A program made the position numbers and the translations under genes. Positions 34,045 through 43,750 of a DNA stretch of 64,000 nt are shown piece by piece (within the stretch, counting starts at the first letter, position 1; every line of letters starts with the position of its first letter). Origin of the DNA: Desulfonatronum sp. SC1. GTDB taxonomy: Bacteria; Desulfobacterota; Desulfovibrionia; Desulfovibrionales; Desulfonatronaceae. Location of the stretch: the NCBI RefSeq assembly GCF_003046795.1, contig NZ_PZKN01000019.1, positions 23,314-87,313 of the forward strand, written 5' to 3'. The notes below the pieces were generated by a model. That model did no database searches. It was given only the letters and a program-made list of their open reading frames with translations, and was not told where the DNA came from.

Positions 34045-36684
34045 TCAACCTGCGACCAAGTGTCGGACGCGCTCCAGAACTTGGGGGATGCCGCTGGAGT
34101 CGTTGCCGCCGGCCTGAGCCATGTCCGGCCGCCCTCCACCACTGCCGCCCACCAGGGGCGCCAGTTCCTTGACCAGACTGGAGGCCGTGAACCGGGAGTG
34201 CAGGTCCTTGCTTACCGCCACGGTGAGCATGGCTTTGCCGTCGGCCTGGGCCGCCAGGACAATGACCCCGGAAGCGATCTTGGAACGCAAATCGTCCATC
34301 ATCTCCCGCATGGTCTTAACGTCCTTGACCTCCACGGCCGCGGCCAAAAGCGCGACCCCGGCCACGTCTTCGACCTGGGCCGCCAAGTCCGCACCTTGGC
34401 CGGAACGCAGTTGCCCTTCCAGGGCTTCCTTCTGTTTGACCAAATCCCGGTGCTGGGCCAGCAGGTGCTGGATCTTTCCGGACAGATCCGACGGAGCTGC
34501 CTTGAGCAGCCCCGCGGCTTCACGAAGCAGCGCGGACTGGCCGCGCCAGTGCTCCAGAGCCTTGGTCCCGGCCAGAGCTTCAATTCGACGCACCCCGGCG
34601 GCGATCCCGGATTCGGAGAGGATCACAAAGCTGCCGGCCTGACCCGTGGAGCGCAGGTGGGTCCCGCCGCAGAGTTCCGTGGATACTCCGGGCACGCTGA
34701 CCAGCCGGACCTCCTTGCCGTATTTTTCACCGAAAAAGGCCAGAGCGCCGCGCTGCTGGGCTTCTTCAGGCGTGGTCACGACCACGTCCAGAGGGATGTC
34801 GCCGAGGATGGCCCGGTTCACATCATCCTCCACAGCCCGCAATTCCTCGGGGGTCAGAGCCATGGTATGGGTAAAGTCGAACCGCAGCACTTCCGGGGAA
34901 ACGTAGGAACCGGCCTGGCGGACATGCTCGCCCAGAACCTTGCGCAGAGCGGCCTGGAGCAAGTGGGTGCAGGTGTGGTGTCGGGCGGTGTCCAGGCGGG
35001 TCGTTTCAGTGACCAGCAGATCCACTTCCTGGTCCAGGTAAAGTTCACCTTCGCGCACGGCGATCCGCTGCACGGCCAACTCCTGGCCGACTTTGGCCAC
35101 GTCGGTGACCTCGGCCATACCACTGGTGGAGCGCACCCGGCCCTGGTCCCCCACTTGGCCGCCGGAAGCCGCATAAAAGGACGTCGCCGCGGCCACCAGC
35201 CAACCGTCCTGCCCAGCAGTCAGCTTCTCCACGCTCTCGCCGCCAGCGTCGGTCAGGGCCGTGATCCGACTCCGGGCCGCGACATCGTCGTAGCCCACAA
35301 ACCGGGTGGTCAGTCCGGCTTCCAGCAAATGGCCGAACAGCACGGAGGGATCAGCATCCCCGCTGCCCTTCCAAGCTTTTTTGGCTCGCTGCTTTTGCTC
35401 GGCCATGCACTCCCGAAAGCCCGCTTCGTCCACGTCGTAACCCTGTTTTCCGGCCACGTCGTGGACAATGTCCAAGGGAAAGCCGAAGGTATCGTACAGC
35501 TTGAAAATAGTTTCACCCAAAACCCGCCGCTCGCCCCGGGCCGTCAGGGCTTCCAGTTCGTCGGCCAGCAGCTTCAATCCCTTGTCCAGGGTCTGCCCGA
35601 AGCGTTCCTCTTCCTGGGTCACCACCCGGCCCATGAAGGTCCGGTTTTCCAGGAGTTCAGGGAAGGTCTCGCCCATCATGGCGCAGACGTGGTCGCAGAC
35701 CGTGTGCAAAAAAGGTCCCTCAAGGCCCAGCAACCGCCCGAAGCGGAAGGCCCGGCGGATCAAACGGCGCAGGACGTAGCCGCGACCTTCGTTGGAAGGC
35801 ACTATCCCGTCGGCCACCAAAAAGGCCACGGACCGGCCGTGATCCGCGATCACGCGCATGGCCGTGTCCCCATCGTCCGCCGCACCGTAGGCCTGCCCGG
35901 ACAGCTCGGAAATCTGAGCGATCAACGGGGTGAACAGGTCGGAATCGAAGTTGGAGTACACGCCCTGGCAGACCGCGCTGATCCGCTCCAGGCCCATGCC
36001 GGTGTCGATGCTCGGCTTGGGCAGGGGGTGCATGGTCCCGGAAGCGTCGCGCTCATACTGCATGAAGACCAGGTTCCAGATCTCCAGATACCGGTCGCAG
36101 TCGCAACGCCCGATGCCGCAGTCCGGGCCGCAGGACATGGCCTCACCCTGGTCGATGAGAATTTCGGAACAAGGCCCGCAGGGACCGGTGTCGCCCATGG
36201 ACCAGAAATTGTCTTTTTCATCCAGCCGAAAAATCCGTTCTCCTGGCACCTTCGCCACCCGCTTCCAGGTATCCTCGGCCTCGTCGTCCTCCCGGAACAC
36301 CGTGACGTACAGCCGCTCCTTGGGCAGTCCCAGTTCCTCGGTCAGAAACCGCCAGGCAAAGTCCACGGCTTCGGCCTTAAAATAGTCGCCGAAGGAAAAG
36401 TTGCCGAGCATCTCGAAAAACGTGTGGTGCCTTGCCGTGCGCCCGACGTTCTCCAGGTCGTTGTGCTTGCCGCCTACGCGCAGGCATTTCTGGGAACTAA
36501 CCGCCCGATTGGAATCGCGCTTCTCCTGGCCTAAAAAGGCCTTCTTGAACTGGACCATGCCCGCGTTGGTGAACAACAGCGAAGGATCTTCCCGAGGCAC
36601 CAGGGAGGAACTGGCCACGACCTCGTGGCCGTTGCGGGCGAAAAAGTCCAAAAAGCGTTGACGAATGGATTCAGCGGTGATCAC
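34045..36684 (-). CDS. alaS: Alanine--tRNA ligase
   Basis: 879 residues, normal length. GTG start at 36684 with AGGAG upstream. Catalytic domain: [43 protein letters not shown] and [15 protein letters not shown]; editing domain with [15 protein letters not shown] and the zinc site [14 protein letters not shown]-Ala domain ending [14 protein letters not shown]. Charges tRNA-Ala and deacylates mischarged Ser/Gly. It follows recA by 42 bases and precedes ricT by 12; recX is absent between recA and alaS. Confidence 0.98.
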   Translation of the reverse strand: MITAESIRQRFLDFFARNGHEVVASSSLVPREDPSLLFTNAGMVQFKKAFLGQEKRDSNRAVSSQKCLRVGGKHNDLENVGRTARHHTFFEMLGNFSFGDYFKAEAVDFAWRFLTEELGLPKERLYVTVFREDDEAEDTWKRVAKVPGERIFRLDEKDNFWSMGDTGPCGPCSEILIDQGEAMSCGPDCGIGRCDCDRYLEIWNLVFMQYERDASGTMHPLPKPSIDTGMGLERISAVCQGVYSNFDSDLFTPLIAQISELSGQAYGAADDGDTAMRVIADHGRSVAFLVADGIVPSNEGRGYVLRRLIRRAFRFGRLLGLEGPFLHTVCDHVCAMMGETFPELLENRTFMGRVVTQEEERFGQTLDKGLKLLADELEALTARGERRVLGETIFKLYDTFGFPLDIVHDVAGKQGYDVDEAGFRECMAEQKQRAKKAWKGSGDADPSVLFGHLLEAGLTTRFVGYDDVAARSRITALTDAGGESVEKLTAGQDGWLVAAATSFYAASGGQVGDQGRVRSTSGMAEVTDVAKVGQELAVQRIAVREGELYLDQEVDLLVTETTRLDTARHHTCTHLLQAALRKVLGEHVRQAGSYVSPEVLRFDFTHTMALTPEELRAVEDDVNRAILGDIPLDVVVTTPEEAQQRGALAFFGEKYGKEVRLVSVPGVSTELCGGTHLRSTGQAGSFVILSESGIAAGVRRIEALAGTKALEHWRGQSALLREAAGLLKAAPSDLSGKIQHLLAQHRDLVKQKEALEGQLRSGQGADLAAQVEDVAGVALLAAAVEVKDVKTMREMMDDLRSKIASGVIVLAAQADGKAMLTVAVSKDLHSRFTASSLVKELAPLVGGSGGGRPDMAQAGGNDSSGIPQVLERVRHLVAG

Positions 36685-36726
36685 TTTTGGGTGCTCCTGA
36701 GATGGTGATGCCGAGGGGTGTGATGC

Positions 36727-37797
36727 TTATGCGGCTTCCGGAGTGTCCTGCTCCGCCGGAGTATCCGGCGCGCCGGTCCCCTCGGTCATGCCCAAATGAC
36801 GCAAAAGCTGGTCCTCAATGGACTGGCGTAGATCCTGGTTTTCCTGCAAAAAGGCCCGAACGTTCTCGTAGCCCTGGCCCAAGCGCTCGGAGCCGAAGGA
36901 AAACCAGGAGCCGCTTTTGTCCACAACCTTGTGTTCCACGCCCAGTTCCAGGATCTCCCCTTCCCGGGAAATGCCCGTGCCGTACATGATGTCGAACACG
37001 GCCTCCCGAAACGGCGGGGCCACCTTGTTCTTGACCACTTTGACCCGGGCCTTGATGCCCACGGCTTCGTCCTTGTCCTTGATGGTCTGAATCCGGCGGA
37101 TGTCCAGACGGATCGAGGCGTAGAACTTCAAGGCGTTGCCGCCGGGAGTGGTTTCCGGGCTGCCGTAGCCCACCACCCCGATCTTCATCCGGATCTGGTT
37201 AATGAACAAAACCGAAGTCTTGGACTTATGGATGGTCGCGGTGAGCTTGCGCAGGGCGTGGGACATCAGCCGGGCCTGGGAGCCAACCTGTGTCTCGCCC
37301 ATGTTGCCTTCCAGTTCGGACTGAGGGATCAAAGCCGCCACGGAGTCGATGACGATCAGATCCACCCCGCCGGAACGGACCAGCATGTCCGCGATGTCCA
37401 GGGCCTGTTCACCGTAGTCCGGCTGGGAAATCAGCAGTTCGTCGGTCTTGACGCCCAACCGGCGGGCATAGGTCACGTCCAGGGCGTGCTCCGCGTCGAT
37501 GAACGCGCACACCCCGCCCAGCTTCTGGGCTTCAGCGATCATGTGCAGGGCCAGAGTGGTCTTGCCCGAGGATTCGGGGCCGTATATCTCAGTCACCCTG
37601 CCACGGGGAATCCCGCCGATGCCCAGAGCCAAATCCAGCCCGATGGAGCCGGAGGGAATGGCCTCGATGGCCTGATGCGCGTCGTCGGACAAGCGCATCA
37701 CCGAGCCCTGGCCGTATTTGCGTTCAATGGTGGTCAGCGCGGTCTGCAACGCCTCCCGGCGGGCGTCCTGCGCCTCAACAGCGGGTTTGCGGGCCAT
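36727..37797 (-). CDS. recA: Recombinase RecA
   Basis: 356 residues from the ATG at 37797: AAGGAG is six bases upstream, while the longer frame to 37926 has no homology. Walker [17 protein letters not shown]-type [13 protein letters not shown], Walker [15 protein letters not shown]2 and [15 protein letters not shown] are all present, with the short acidic C-terminus ([12 protein letters not shown]). Homologous recombination and SOS coprotease. A LexA box is not obvious in the 130 bases upstream. Confidence 0.98.
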   Translation of the reverse strand: MARKPAVEAQDARREALQTALTTIERKYGQGSVMRLSDDAHQAIEAIPSGSIGLDLALGIGGIPRGRVTEIYGPESSGKTTLALHMIAEAQKLGGVCAFIDAEHALDVTYARRLGVKTDELLISQPDYGEQALDIADMLVRSGGVDLIVIDSVAALIPQSELEGNMGETQVGSQARLMSHALRKLTATIHKSKTSVLFINQIRMKIGVVGYGSPETTPGGNALKFYASIRLDIRRIQTIKDKDEAVGIKARVKVVKNKVAPPFREAVFDIMYGTGISREGEILELGVEHKVVDKSGSWFSFGSERLGQGYENVRAFLQENQDLRQSIEDQLLRHLGMTEGTGAPDTPAEQDTPEAA

Positions 37798-37930
37798 GAT
37801 CATCTCCTTGGCATGCCGTAAGATTGAACAAACTAAAAGTCGATAAGAATAGCAAAAGTCCACCCCATGAGCAACCGAGCGCGCCGCGGCGTATTCGACC
37901 CAGCAATTAAGGATCAGCAGGCCCACTGGA

Positions 37931-38917
37931 TCAGATAAAATTGAATCCGAACTTCCAGCCGCGCATGTCCTCTCCGGTGATATACGAGCCGCTCAGGGAT
38001 ATGCGGGAGAACAAATTGCCGAAGTCGCCCACGTCGAGAATGAACCCGAGGCCGAACTCGTAGAAGTGATGCATCTCCATCCCTTCACTGAAGTCCGCGA
38101 ACAAATCCGTCCGGGTCAGAAAGGGCTTGACCGCCAAATCCTTGTCCCAGAGGGTCAGGCCGGTGGGAAGCTCATAATCGAGAGTGGTTCCCAGAAAGCC
38201 GCTGTGGACGGTAAAGTCGGCATACCTGCTTTTCGAGCGCCAAGGCTTGGCGTACACGTAGGCATACTGCAGATCAAAACCCAAAATCCCCGGCCCCAAC
38301 GGGTAATCGATTTCGTGTCGGAGACCGGGGCTGATGGAGTACAGATCAACGGTTGTGTTAAAGAGGTCACGGTCCAGAGAGGGATATTGCGTTACCAGTT
38401 CTCGCATAAAGCGTGTATTGTAGTCATACTTGTATGTGATGTGACTGTACGCGAAACCGAGGGTGGGTTCGATGAAAAAACCGGGCAGGTATTCCCATTT
38501 CACGCCCGGAGTCAGGCTGATGCTGTGGGTCCGGCTGCGATCGCGATCCTTGACGTCTCGGTCTTCGGGGAAAAGGTCCGAAGATCGATAGGAAATGGAG
38601 GTTCGGGCGTAGCCGTAGGAGAATTTCAAAAATGGTCGGGTCCGGCTTTCCGGGGGAGCAAAGTAGTATCTCAGCGGCGCTTTGACGACATCCATCTTGA
38701 AGTCGCCTCCGGCATCGCCGTCAAAGACGAACCCGCCCTGGGTGACGCCGGTTTGCGAAGTGAAAGAGACGAATATCGAGCTGGTGATCTTGAAATACTC
38801 CTGACTCAAACCGCGGATATACGCTTCCAAATCCGGAGGAAGCTCGTCAGCCATGCCAGCCTTTGGGGCCATCAGGATCAGGATTGCCAGGACGGTGAAA
38901 GAAAGAAGACGTTTCAT
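37931..38917 (-). CDS. Predicted outer-membrane beta-barrel protein, unknown function
   Basis: 328 residues with a clear signal peptide ([23 protein letters not shown]). The mature part is rich in alternating aromatic/polar strands ([52 protein letters not shown]) and ends FGFNFI, with terminal aromatic character as in outer-membrane barrels. No family recognised. ATG has GGAGGGT upstream. Located upstream of recA on the same strand with 133 bases between. Confidence 0.6.
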   Translation of the reverse strand: MKRLLSFTVLAILILMAPKAGMADELPPDLEAYIRGLSQEYFKITSSIFVSFTSQTGVTQGGFVFDGDAGGDFKMDVVKAPLRYYFAPPESRTRPFLKFSYGYARTSISYRSSDLFPEDRDVKDRDRSRTHSISLTPGVKWEYLPGFFIEPTLGFAYSHITYKYDYNTRFMRELVTQYPSLDRDLFNTTVDLYSISPGLRHEIDYPLGPGILGFDLQYAYVYAKPWRSKSRYADFTVHSGFLGTTLDYELPTGLTLWDKDLAVKPFLTRTDLFADFSEGMEMHHFYEFGLGFILDVGDFGNLFSRISLSGSYITGEDMRGWKFGFNFI

Positions 38918-39192
38918 GAAGTGTACCCTCCAATCGTGTTCATCGATATGCCGAATGCGTCAATTGAGGTCGTCCGTGAAACAAGCCCGACCAATCCCTG
39001 CCTCCGCTCCAGGACAACGATTTTCAAATCAAAACCCCGGACAACCTGCTTATGCAAACTATATTCCGCCGGAGCATTTCGCAACAACACAAAATGTTTC
39101 TGAGTGTTGGAAAAGAAGAGGCAGGCCTGCCCGACTCCCCTCTGAAGCCGGCTTTGCCTCGCCTTCCCGGACATGGTAGCGATGACGCCGTC

Positions 39193-40743
39193 ATGTCCCG
39201 CGCTGTCTCCTCCCCCGCACTCCCAGCGTCGCTTCAACGTTTCCTAAGCGGCCTGCACCGGGCCTCGCTGCCCACGGACGGGGTTTTTCTCGTCGGCGGC
39301 GGTGTCCGGGATCTGTTGCTGGGCCGCCCCCTGAAAGACGTGGACCTGGCCTGCCGCGATGCCGAGGCTGTTGCCCTTGAACTGGCCAAGGCCCTGAACG
39401 CCCGCTTCGTTCCTCTGGGCCGGGATCATGATCCTCCAAGTTTTCGGGTGGTTCCACGTGACGCCGATCCAGCCGGGCTCCCGATCGAGCTCCTGGCCGC
39501 CCCCCTGCCTGGCCCCTGCTTTCTGGACGTCACGGAAATCCATGGGCGGGACATCCTCGAAGATCTGGCTCGCAGGGATTTCACGGCCAACGCCATGGCT
39601 CTGCCTCTCGGACTGCTTCCGGAGGCTCTGGCGTCCACGGAGAACCACGCCGCCAAAAAAACCACCTGGCAGCGGGATTTGCTCGACCCGCACTTGGGCC
39701 TCCATGATACTCTCCAGGGCCTGATTCGCCGCACCGGGCCGCGGACCATGGCCGAGGATCCGCTACGCATCCTACGCGGATTCCGCATGCGTGCGCAACT
39801 GGGCTGGGCCATCGAACCGGCCACGCTGGACGACATGACGCGTCACGCCCAGGCCCTGGCCAGGATATCCGGAGAACGAATCCGATCCGAGCTGCGACTG
39901 ATTCTGGAATGTCCGGGAGGCGGACGATTGATGGCGGAAATGGACCGGGTCGGGGTGCTGGCCGTCCTGTTTCCGGAGGTGCGGGAGATGCGCGGGTGCG
40001 GCCAGAACCACTTCCACCATCTGGACGTGTTCGAGCACTCCCTGGCCGCGGTGGCACAATGCGAAGTCCTACTCGCGGATATCGAGTCCGTGTTCGGCGA
40101 GCTTCGGGAGCCGATCCTGGCCACGCTTGCGCAATGGCGGCTGCCCTGGCTGAAACTGGCCGTGTTGCTGCACGACATCGGCAAGCCTGGAACCAAAGGA
40201 CGCCGGTCCACGAAAGAGAACACGGAGCGGATTACCTTTTACGGGCATGACGCCCTGGGCGCGACCATGGCCGAATCCATTGCCTCCCGGCTGCGGCTGT
40301 CATCCGCGGAGAGCAAATATGTCGTCGGCTTGATCCGCCACCACCTCCACGTAGGCGTTCTGCTGCGTCCGGAAGCCAAGCTCAAGGCCCGGTTGCGCTG
40401 GATGCGCCGCCTCGGGTCGGATCTGATCCCCGCGATCCTGCTCTGCCTCGCCGACATCCGCGCCACCCTCGGCCCGGCCAGTTCGCTCCAGGAGCACCAG
40501 ACCCAGGAAGCCCGAGGCGTCGCCCTGATCCGGGAATTCCTGGAGCAGACGCGAACCACCTTCAGCGCCCTCCCCCTGGTCAACGGCCACGACCTCCTGG
40601 CCCTGGGCCTGCCCCCCGGTCCAGCCCTGGGCCGAACCCTCGGGTTGTTGCAAGAGGCTCAGGACGCCCGAGAAATCTCGACCAGGGAAGAGGCCCTGGC
40701 CCTGGCCGACCACCTGGTGTCCGGACGGAGCGCCAAAGTTTGA
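39193..40743 (+). CDS. tRNA nucleotidyltransferase/poly(A) polymerase family protein with HD domain
   Basis: 516 residues from the ATG at 39193; longer starts to 39052 add non-conserved residues. Nucleotidyltransferase head: VFLVGGGVRDLLLGRPLKDVDLAC (GG and the catalytic DxD as DVD), then LEDLARRDFTANAMALPLG; the RNA-binding helices (EDPLRILRGFRMRAQLGW) and an HD domain (KLAVLLHDIGKPGTKGRR, FYGHDALGATMAESIASRL). It could be a CCA-adding enzyme, an A-adding enzyme or a poly(A) polymerase; sequence motifs alone do not separate these. No ribosome binding site stands out. Confidence 0.85.
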   Translation: MSRAVSSPALPASLQRFLSGLHRASLPTDGVFLVGGGVRDLLLGRPLKDVDLACRDAEAVALELAKALNARFVPLGRDHDPPSFRVVPRDADPAGLPIELLAAPLPGPCFLDVTEIHGRDILEDLARRDFTANAMALPLGLLPEALASTENHAAKKTTWQRDLLDPHLGLHDTLQGLIRRTGPRTMAEDPLRILRGFRMRAQLGWAIEPATLDDMTRHAQALARISGERIRSELRLILECPGGGRLMAEMDRVGVLAVLFPEVREMRGCGQNHFHHLDVFEHSLAAVAQCEVLLADIESVFGELREPILATLAQWRLPWLKLAVLLHDIGKPGTKGRRSTKENTERITFYGHDALGATMAESIASRLRLSSAESKYVVGLIRHHLHVGVLLRPEAKLKARLRWMRRLGSDLIPAILLCLADIRATLGPASSLQEHQTQEARGVALIREFLEQTRTTFSALPLVNGHDLLALGLPPGPALGRTLGLLQEAQDAREISTREEALALADHLVSGRSAKV

Positions 40744-40767
40744 TCGCGAAATCTTCAACCACAGTGC

Positions 40768-40902
40768 TCACGATCCACTCACCATACCCGGCGGCAGGGT
40801 GCAGAAATCGACGTTGCGATAGAGCATCTCCCCCACGGCCACGACACCGGCAACCAGACACGGAGAGGTGTTGATCTTTCCGGTATATGGACGCCAATTC
40901 AT
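40768..40902 (-). CDS. Possible small ORF (44 residues) overlapping the cardiolipin synthase stop
   Basis: ATG at 40902 overlaps the stop codon of the cardiolipin synthase gene (ATGA), giving 44 residues (starts MNWRPYTGKINTSPCL, ends LPPGMVSGS). It is the only reading in the 155-base gap with a coupled start. No family recognised; it may be a translationally coupled small protein or a chance frame. Confidence 0.3.
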   Translation of the reverse strand: MNWRPYTGKINTSPCLVAGVVAVGEMLYRNVDFCTLPPGMVSGS

Positions 40903-42374
40903 AACAAAGGAGCCGTCAGATATGCTGCGCGGGAAACCACGCGAAACCAGAACGGTTGCGTGTGAATATCTGCCGCGGTCATTTTCCTGGACCGTAGGAA
41001 GTCACGTTCAAACATTTGTTCCACCTTTGATGTAAAATCGTTGTCCTCGACTACGGCCGTGACTTCAAAATTCAGGCGAAACGAACGATTGTCCAAATTG
41101 ATTGTGCCTACTCCGGCAAGATTTTCATCCACAACAAAGGCCTTTCCATGCAGAAAACCGGCTTGGAATCGATAAATCTGGATATCAGCATCAAGAATTG
41201 AACCAAGAAATGCGTATGTCGCAAAATAGACCAGCAGGTGATCTGGGCTCTCAGGAATGACGATGCGCACATCCACACCCCGCAAGGCCGCCAGCTTCAA
41301 GGCTCCCATGACACCCTCGTCTGGAACGAAATAGGGGCTGGAAATCCAGATTCGACGTTTGGCCGTATGAATCAGGTATTGCATGAACAGGCTGGCTGTC
41401 TCAAGTCGATCAGCCGGACCGGAAGGAAAAATCAAAACAGGGGCATTGGCGACTTGGGCCGCTGTCGGTTTCCATTCCAGATCAGGTATCTCACCTGTGG
41501 TCCAGAACCAGTCTTCCAAGAACGAAATCTGCAATCCCAGAACGGCTGGGCCGCTGATGCGCAAATGCGTGTCCCGCCAGTCACCAAACCTGGCATCCAT
41601 GCCCAGGTATTCGTCACCCACATTGAATCCGCCAACCCAGCCATACTTCCCATCCGCAACCACGATTTTCCGATGGTTACGGAAGTTGATTTGAAAGGGC
41701 AGGATAAGCCCTTGGGAGGAATTAAATCGGCGAACGTGTATTCCCGCGGCGGACATTTCGTTGATGAAAGACCGAGGCAAGCGATAGCTGCCAATGGCAT
41801 CGTACAGAAAAAAGACGCGAACTCCTTGATGGGCCTTGTGAATGAGTCTGCTTTTCAATTCCTGGCCCAAGGTGTCGGCCCTGACAATGTAAAATTGAAC
41901 AAGCAGGTAATCCTCAGCAGCGTCAATCCCTTCAAAAATACTTTGAAAGGTTGCATTACCATCAATCAGCAAATCCAACTGGTTACCCAACAGAAAAGGC
42001 ATTTTTGCCAGTCTTTCCAGCGCCTGTAAACGATCACTGGGGGGTGTGGGGTTATGCACAAAAGAGTTTACATGGTAGAGCTTGGTTGTCAGCACTTCCG
42101 CAAGGATGGAGTCCTGTTCACGTCTGGCCGACACATAACCCTGAAACTTCGTTCGCCCAAAAGCCCAGTAGGCTGGGACGGCAACATAAGGAAACGTATT
42201 CAGAGTAACCACCCAGGCAACGGTTCCTGGCGCCGTGCGCGTGGACATCAAGGCATTGATGGAGGTTAGAAAACCCAATGCATGCATGATAATGACAATA
42301 AAAGCCACCAGTACGCTTTTTCGTTTGACCAATGGCCGTCTTGATCCAGGGCAGCCGTTTTCGTTATCGTGCAT
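40899..42374 (-). CDS. cls: Cardiolipin synthase (phospholipase D superfamily)
   Basis: 491 residues from the ATG at 42374 (AGAGG five bases upstream; an earlier ATG at 42401 is possible). Two N-terminal hydrophobic helices (SVLVAFIVIIMHALGFL and VAWVVTLNTFPYVAV) anchor it in the membrane. Two HKD motifs: FRNHRKIVVADGKYGWVGGFN and LHGKAFVVDENLAGVGTIN. Condenses phosphatidylglycerol, or phosphatidylglycerol with phosphatidylethanolamine, to cardiolipin. Between its start and the deleted CNNM gene lies MITE copy C. Confidence 0.92.
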   Translation of the reverse strand: MHDNENGCPGSRRPLVKRKSVLVAFIVIIMHALGFLTSINALMSTRTAPGTVAWVVTLNTFPYVAVPAYWAFGRTKFQGYVSARREQDSILAEVLTTKLYHVNSFVHNPTPPSDRLQALERLAKMPFLLGNQLDLLIDGNATFQSIFEGIDAAEDYLLVQFYIVRADTLGQELKSRLIHKAHQGVRVFFLYDAIGSYRLPRSFINEMSAAGIHVRRFNSSQGLILPFQINFRNHRKIVVADGKYGWVGGFNVGDEYLGMDARFGDWRDTHLRISGPAVLGLQISFLEDWFWTTGEIPDLEWKPTAAQVANAPVLIFPSGPADRLETASLFMQYLIHTAKRRIWISSPYFVPDEGVMGALKLAALRGVDVRIVIPESPDHLLVYFATYAFLGSILDADIQIYRFQAGFLHGKAFVVDENLAGVGTINLDNRSFRLNFEVTAVVEDNDFTSKVEQMFERDFLRSRKMTAADIHTQPFWFRVVSRAAYLTAPLL

Positions 42375-42414
42375 TGCCACCTCTTCCGGTTCATGCTCCA
42401 AACAAAAAATTGCC

Positions 42415-42580
42415 GTAACTACTCAGCACATACGGTGCATGACCATTTACAAGTACTGGATTCCGGCTTTCGCCGGAATGACGTCTTCTACCATGTCGTT
42501 TCCAAGTCAGTCATGCCGGCGAAGGCCGGCGCGTTTCCGCTATCCAGTCTGATTCTCCCACCGATGAGTTGAGTAGTTAC
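42415..42580. mobile_element. MITE-like element, copy C (TIR GTAACTACTCAG type)
   Basis: Left end GTAACTACTCAGCACATACGGT, cleanest of the four; right end ACCGATGAGTTGAGTAGTTAC. Interior inverted repeat ACTGGATTCCGGCTTTCGCC ... against GTCATGCCGGCGAAGGCC ... ATCCAGT, the same design as copy B. 166 bases, no coding capacity, located upstream of the cardiolipin synthase gene. Confidence 0.8.
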
Positions 42581-42612
42581 AAATCGCCAGCGTTCATCCC
42601 AGACTCTCCGCC

Positions 42613-43002
42613 TTATTCATTCTTCTCGGAAAGTGGAACAACCAGTATCCTGTCGATGCGCCTGCCGTCCATATCCACGATTTCAAAACGATGGCCTACC
42701 CGGTCAGGTTCCAAGCTCGGAAACCTGGCCAGAAAATCCTGGACCCTGGCGGCAATGGTCGTTCCGCTCACGGCCCCGGTCAAAATGGCCACCATGGTGA
42801 TCCCGATCTGGGCCGTGGACAAAAACTTGTCCATCTTGTTCTTCAACAGCAACGCCACGCGGGCCCTGCGGTTGCCCTCGTCGGCCTGGGCCTTGAGCCG
42901 CGCCTTGCGCGCCGCCACCAGGGCCATCTCGGACATGGCGAAAAAGCCGTTGACGAGAATAAGGACAAGAATGAACACGGCTTCGAGTGAAGCGTAGGAC
43001 AC
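42613..43002 (-). pseudogene. Internally deleted CNNM/CorC-type (TlyC family) gene
   Basis: 129 residues from a GTG at 43002 with AGGAGGG five bases upstream. The first about 100 residues are the normal start of a CNNM (DUF21) protein: FILVLILVNGFFAMSEMALVAARKARL and MDKFLSTAQIGITMVAILTGAVSG. They are followed at once by the very end of the CorC_HlyC domain (HRFEIVDMDGRRIDRILVVPL). The remaining CNNM helices, both CBS domains and most of CorC_HlyC (about 300 residues) are missing, and the join is in frame. Translation signals are intact, so a small membrane protein may still be made. Last gene of the treZ run. Confidence 0.82.
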
Positions 43003-43149
43003 GTAAACCCTCCTGTTCAGGCTGGATGCATGCCGATCAGATGAGATGATCAAAAAAAACAGCAGAGTGGCGGCATAATGCCGGCCCACTCTGCTGTCGG
43101 CTGGATTCAGCTGGTTTTGAGACGCCTTGATGTTGTCAAACGCATGCCG

Positions 43150-43317
43150 CTATTCGTCTGACGATTCCCCTGTGCCGACGCTCATCCAGACATTTTCCTT
43201 GAAAATCGCCTTTTTCATTGGTTCTCCGCAGCAGACCAGCTCTCCGCCACCGGCCTCTTTCACTTCCACGACATTACCGCACAACTCACACTTGTAGCTT
43301 TCTCCGACGCTGGGCAT
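43150..43317 (-). CDS. dsr: Desulforedoxin
   Basis: 55 residues with GGAGG eight bases before the ATG at 43317. The four iron ligands are YKCELCG (C-x2-C) and LVCCGE (adjacent Cys pair), exactly the desulforedoxin Fe(Cys)4 pattern, with spacing [18 protein letters not shown]. The C-terminal part ([18 protein letters not shown]) is longer than in the 36-residue Desulfovibrio gigas protein, and there is no desulfoferrodoxin centre II. Small cytoplasmic redox protein, probably tied to oxygen or superoxide defence. Lies between the coiled-coil gene and the deleted CNNM gene. Confidence 0.9.
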   Translation of the reverse strand: MPSVGESYKCELCGNVVEVKEAGGGELVCCGEPMKKAIFKENVWMSVGTGESSDE

Positions 43318-43382
43318 GACTGCCTCCTGGTATTGTTACATGTTGTGAGACAAAAATACGAAGTGCAGGGTCGCACCAAAGG

Positions 43383-43724
43383 CTACTCTTCACGCTTCTT
43401 GCTCTGCCCTTCTTCCCGCCCTTCCTGATACCCCTTTTCAAATGCCGTTTTCGCCCTGGAAAAACTCGCCTTCCAGACCTCCCAGGAAGATTCAACGCCC
43501 TGCTTGAGTTCTTCCCAGGCGGATTCTCCCGCGCTCTGGAGGTCAGCGACTTTGCCCTCCAGTTCCTGACGCTTTGTCCGCAACTCTTCAAGTTCATGCT
43601 GATACTTGATTTTCGCATCCGCTTCGGCCTGGTCCGCCTTGGCAGTCAATTCGTCGATGTCCGCGTTCCATTCATCAATTTTGGCTTTCAATTTCTGGAC
43701 ATACGCATCACGTTTTTCCGACAT
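43383..43724 (-). CDS. Cytosolic coiled-coil protein (sll1863-like), paralogue
   Basis: 113 residues, AAGGAGGTG upstream of the ATG at 43724. Starts MSEKRDAYVQKLKAKIDEWN and is closely similar over its whole length to the protein at 10014-10331; the C-terminus adds a charged tail (GYQEGREEGQSKKREE). All helix, no signal peptide. It begins 26 bases after the treZ stop and is followed by desulforedoxin, so it is probably in the treZ transcript; a role in stress response is inferred from the company and the family. Confidence 0.78.
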   Translation of the reverse strand: MSEKRDAYVQKLKAKIDEWNADIDELTAKADQAEADAKIKYQHELEELRTKRQELEGKVADLQSAGESAWEELKQGVESSWEVWKASFSRAKTAFEKGYQEGREEGQSKKREE

Positions 43725-43750
43725 GATCTGTCACCTCCTTGTTAAATTCG

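Noticed and set aside
33811..36534. Long plus-strand frame opposite alaS, and a similar one opposite metG (30522-32342)
   Set aside because: Shadow frames of well-identified tRNA synthetase genes; no start signal and no protein-like features.
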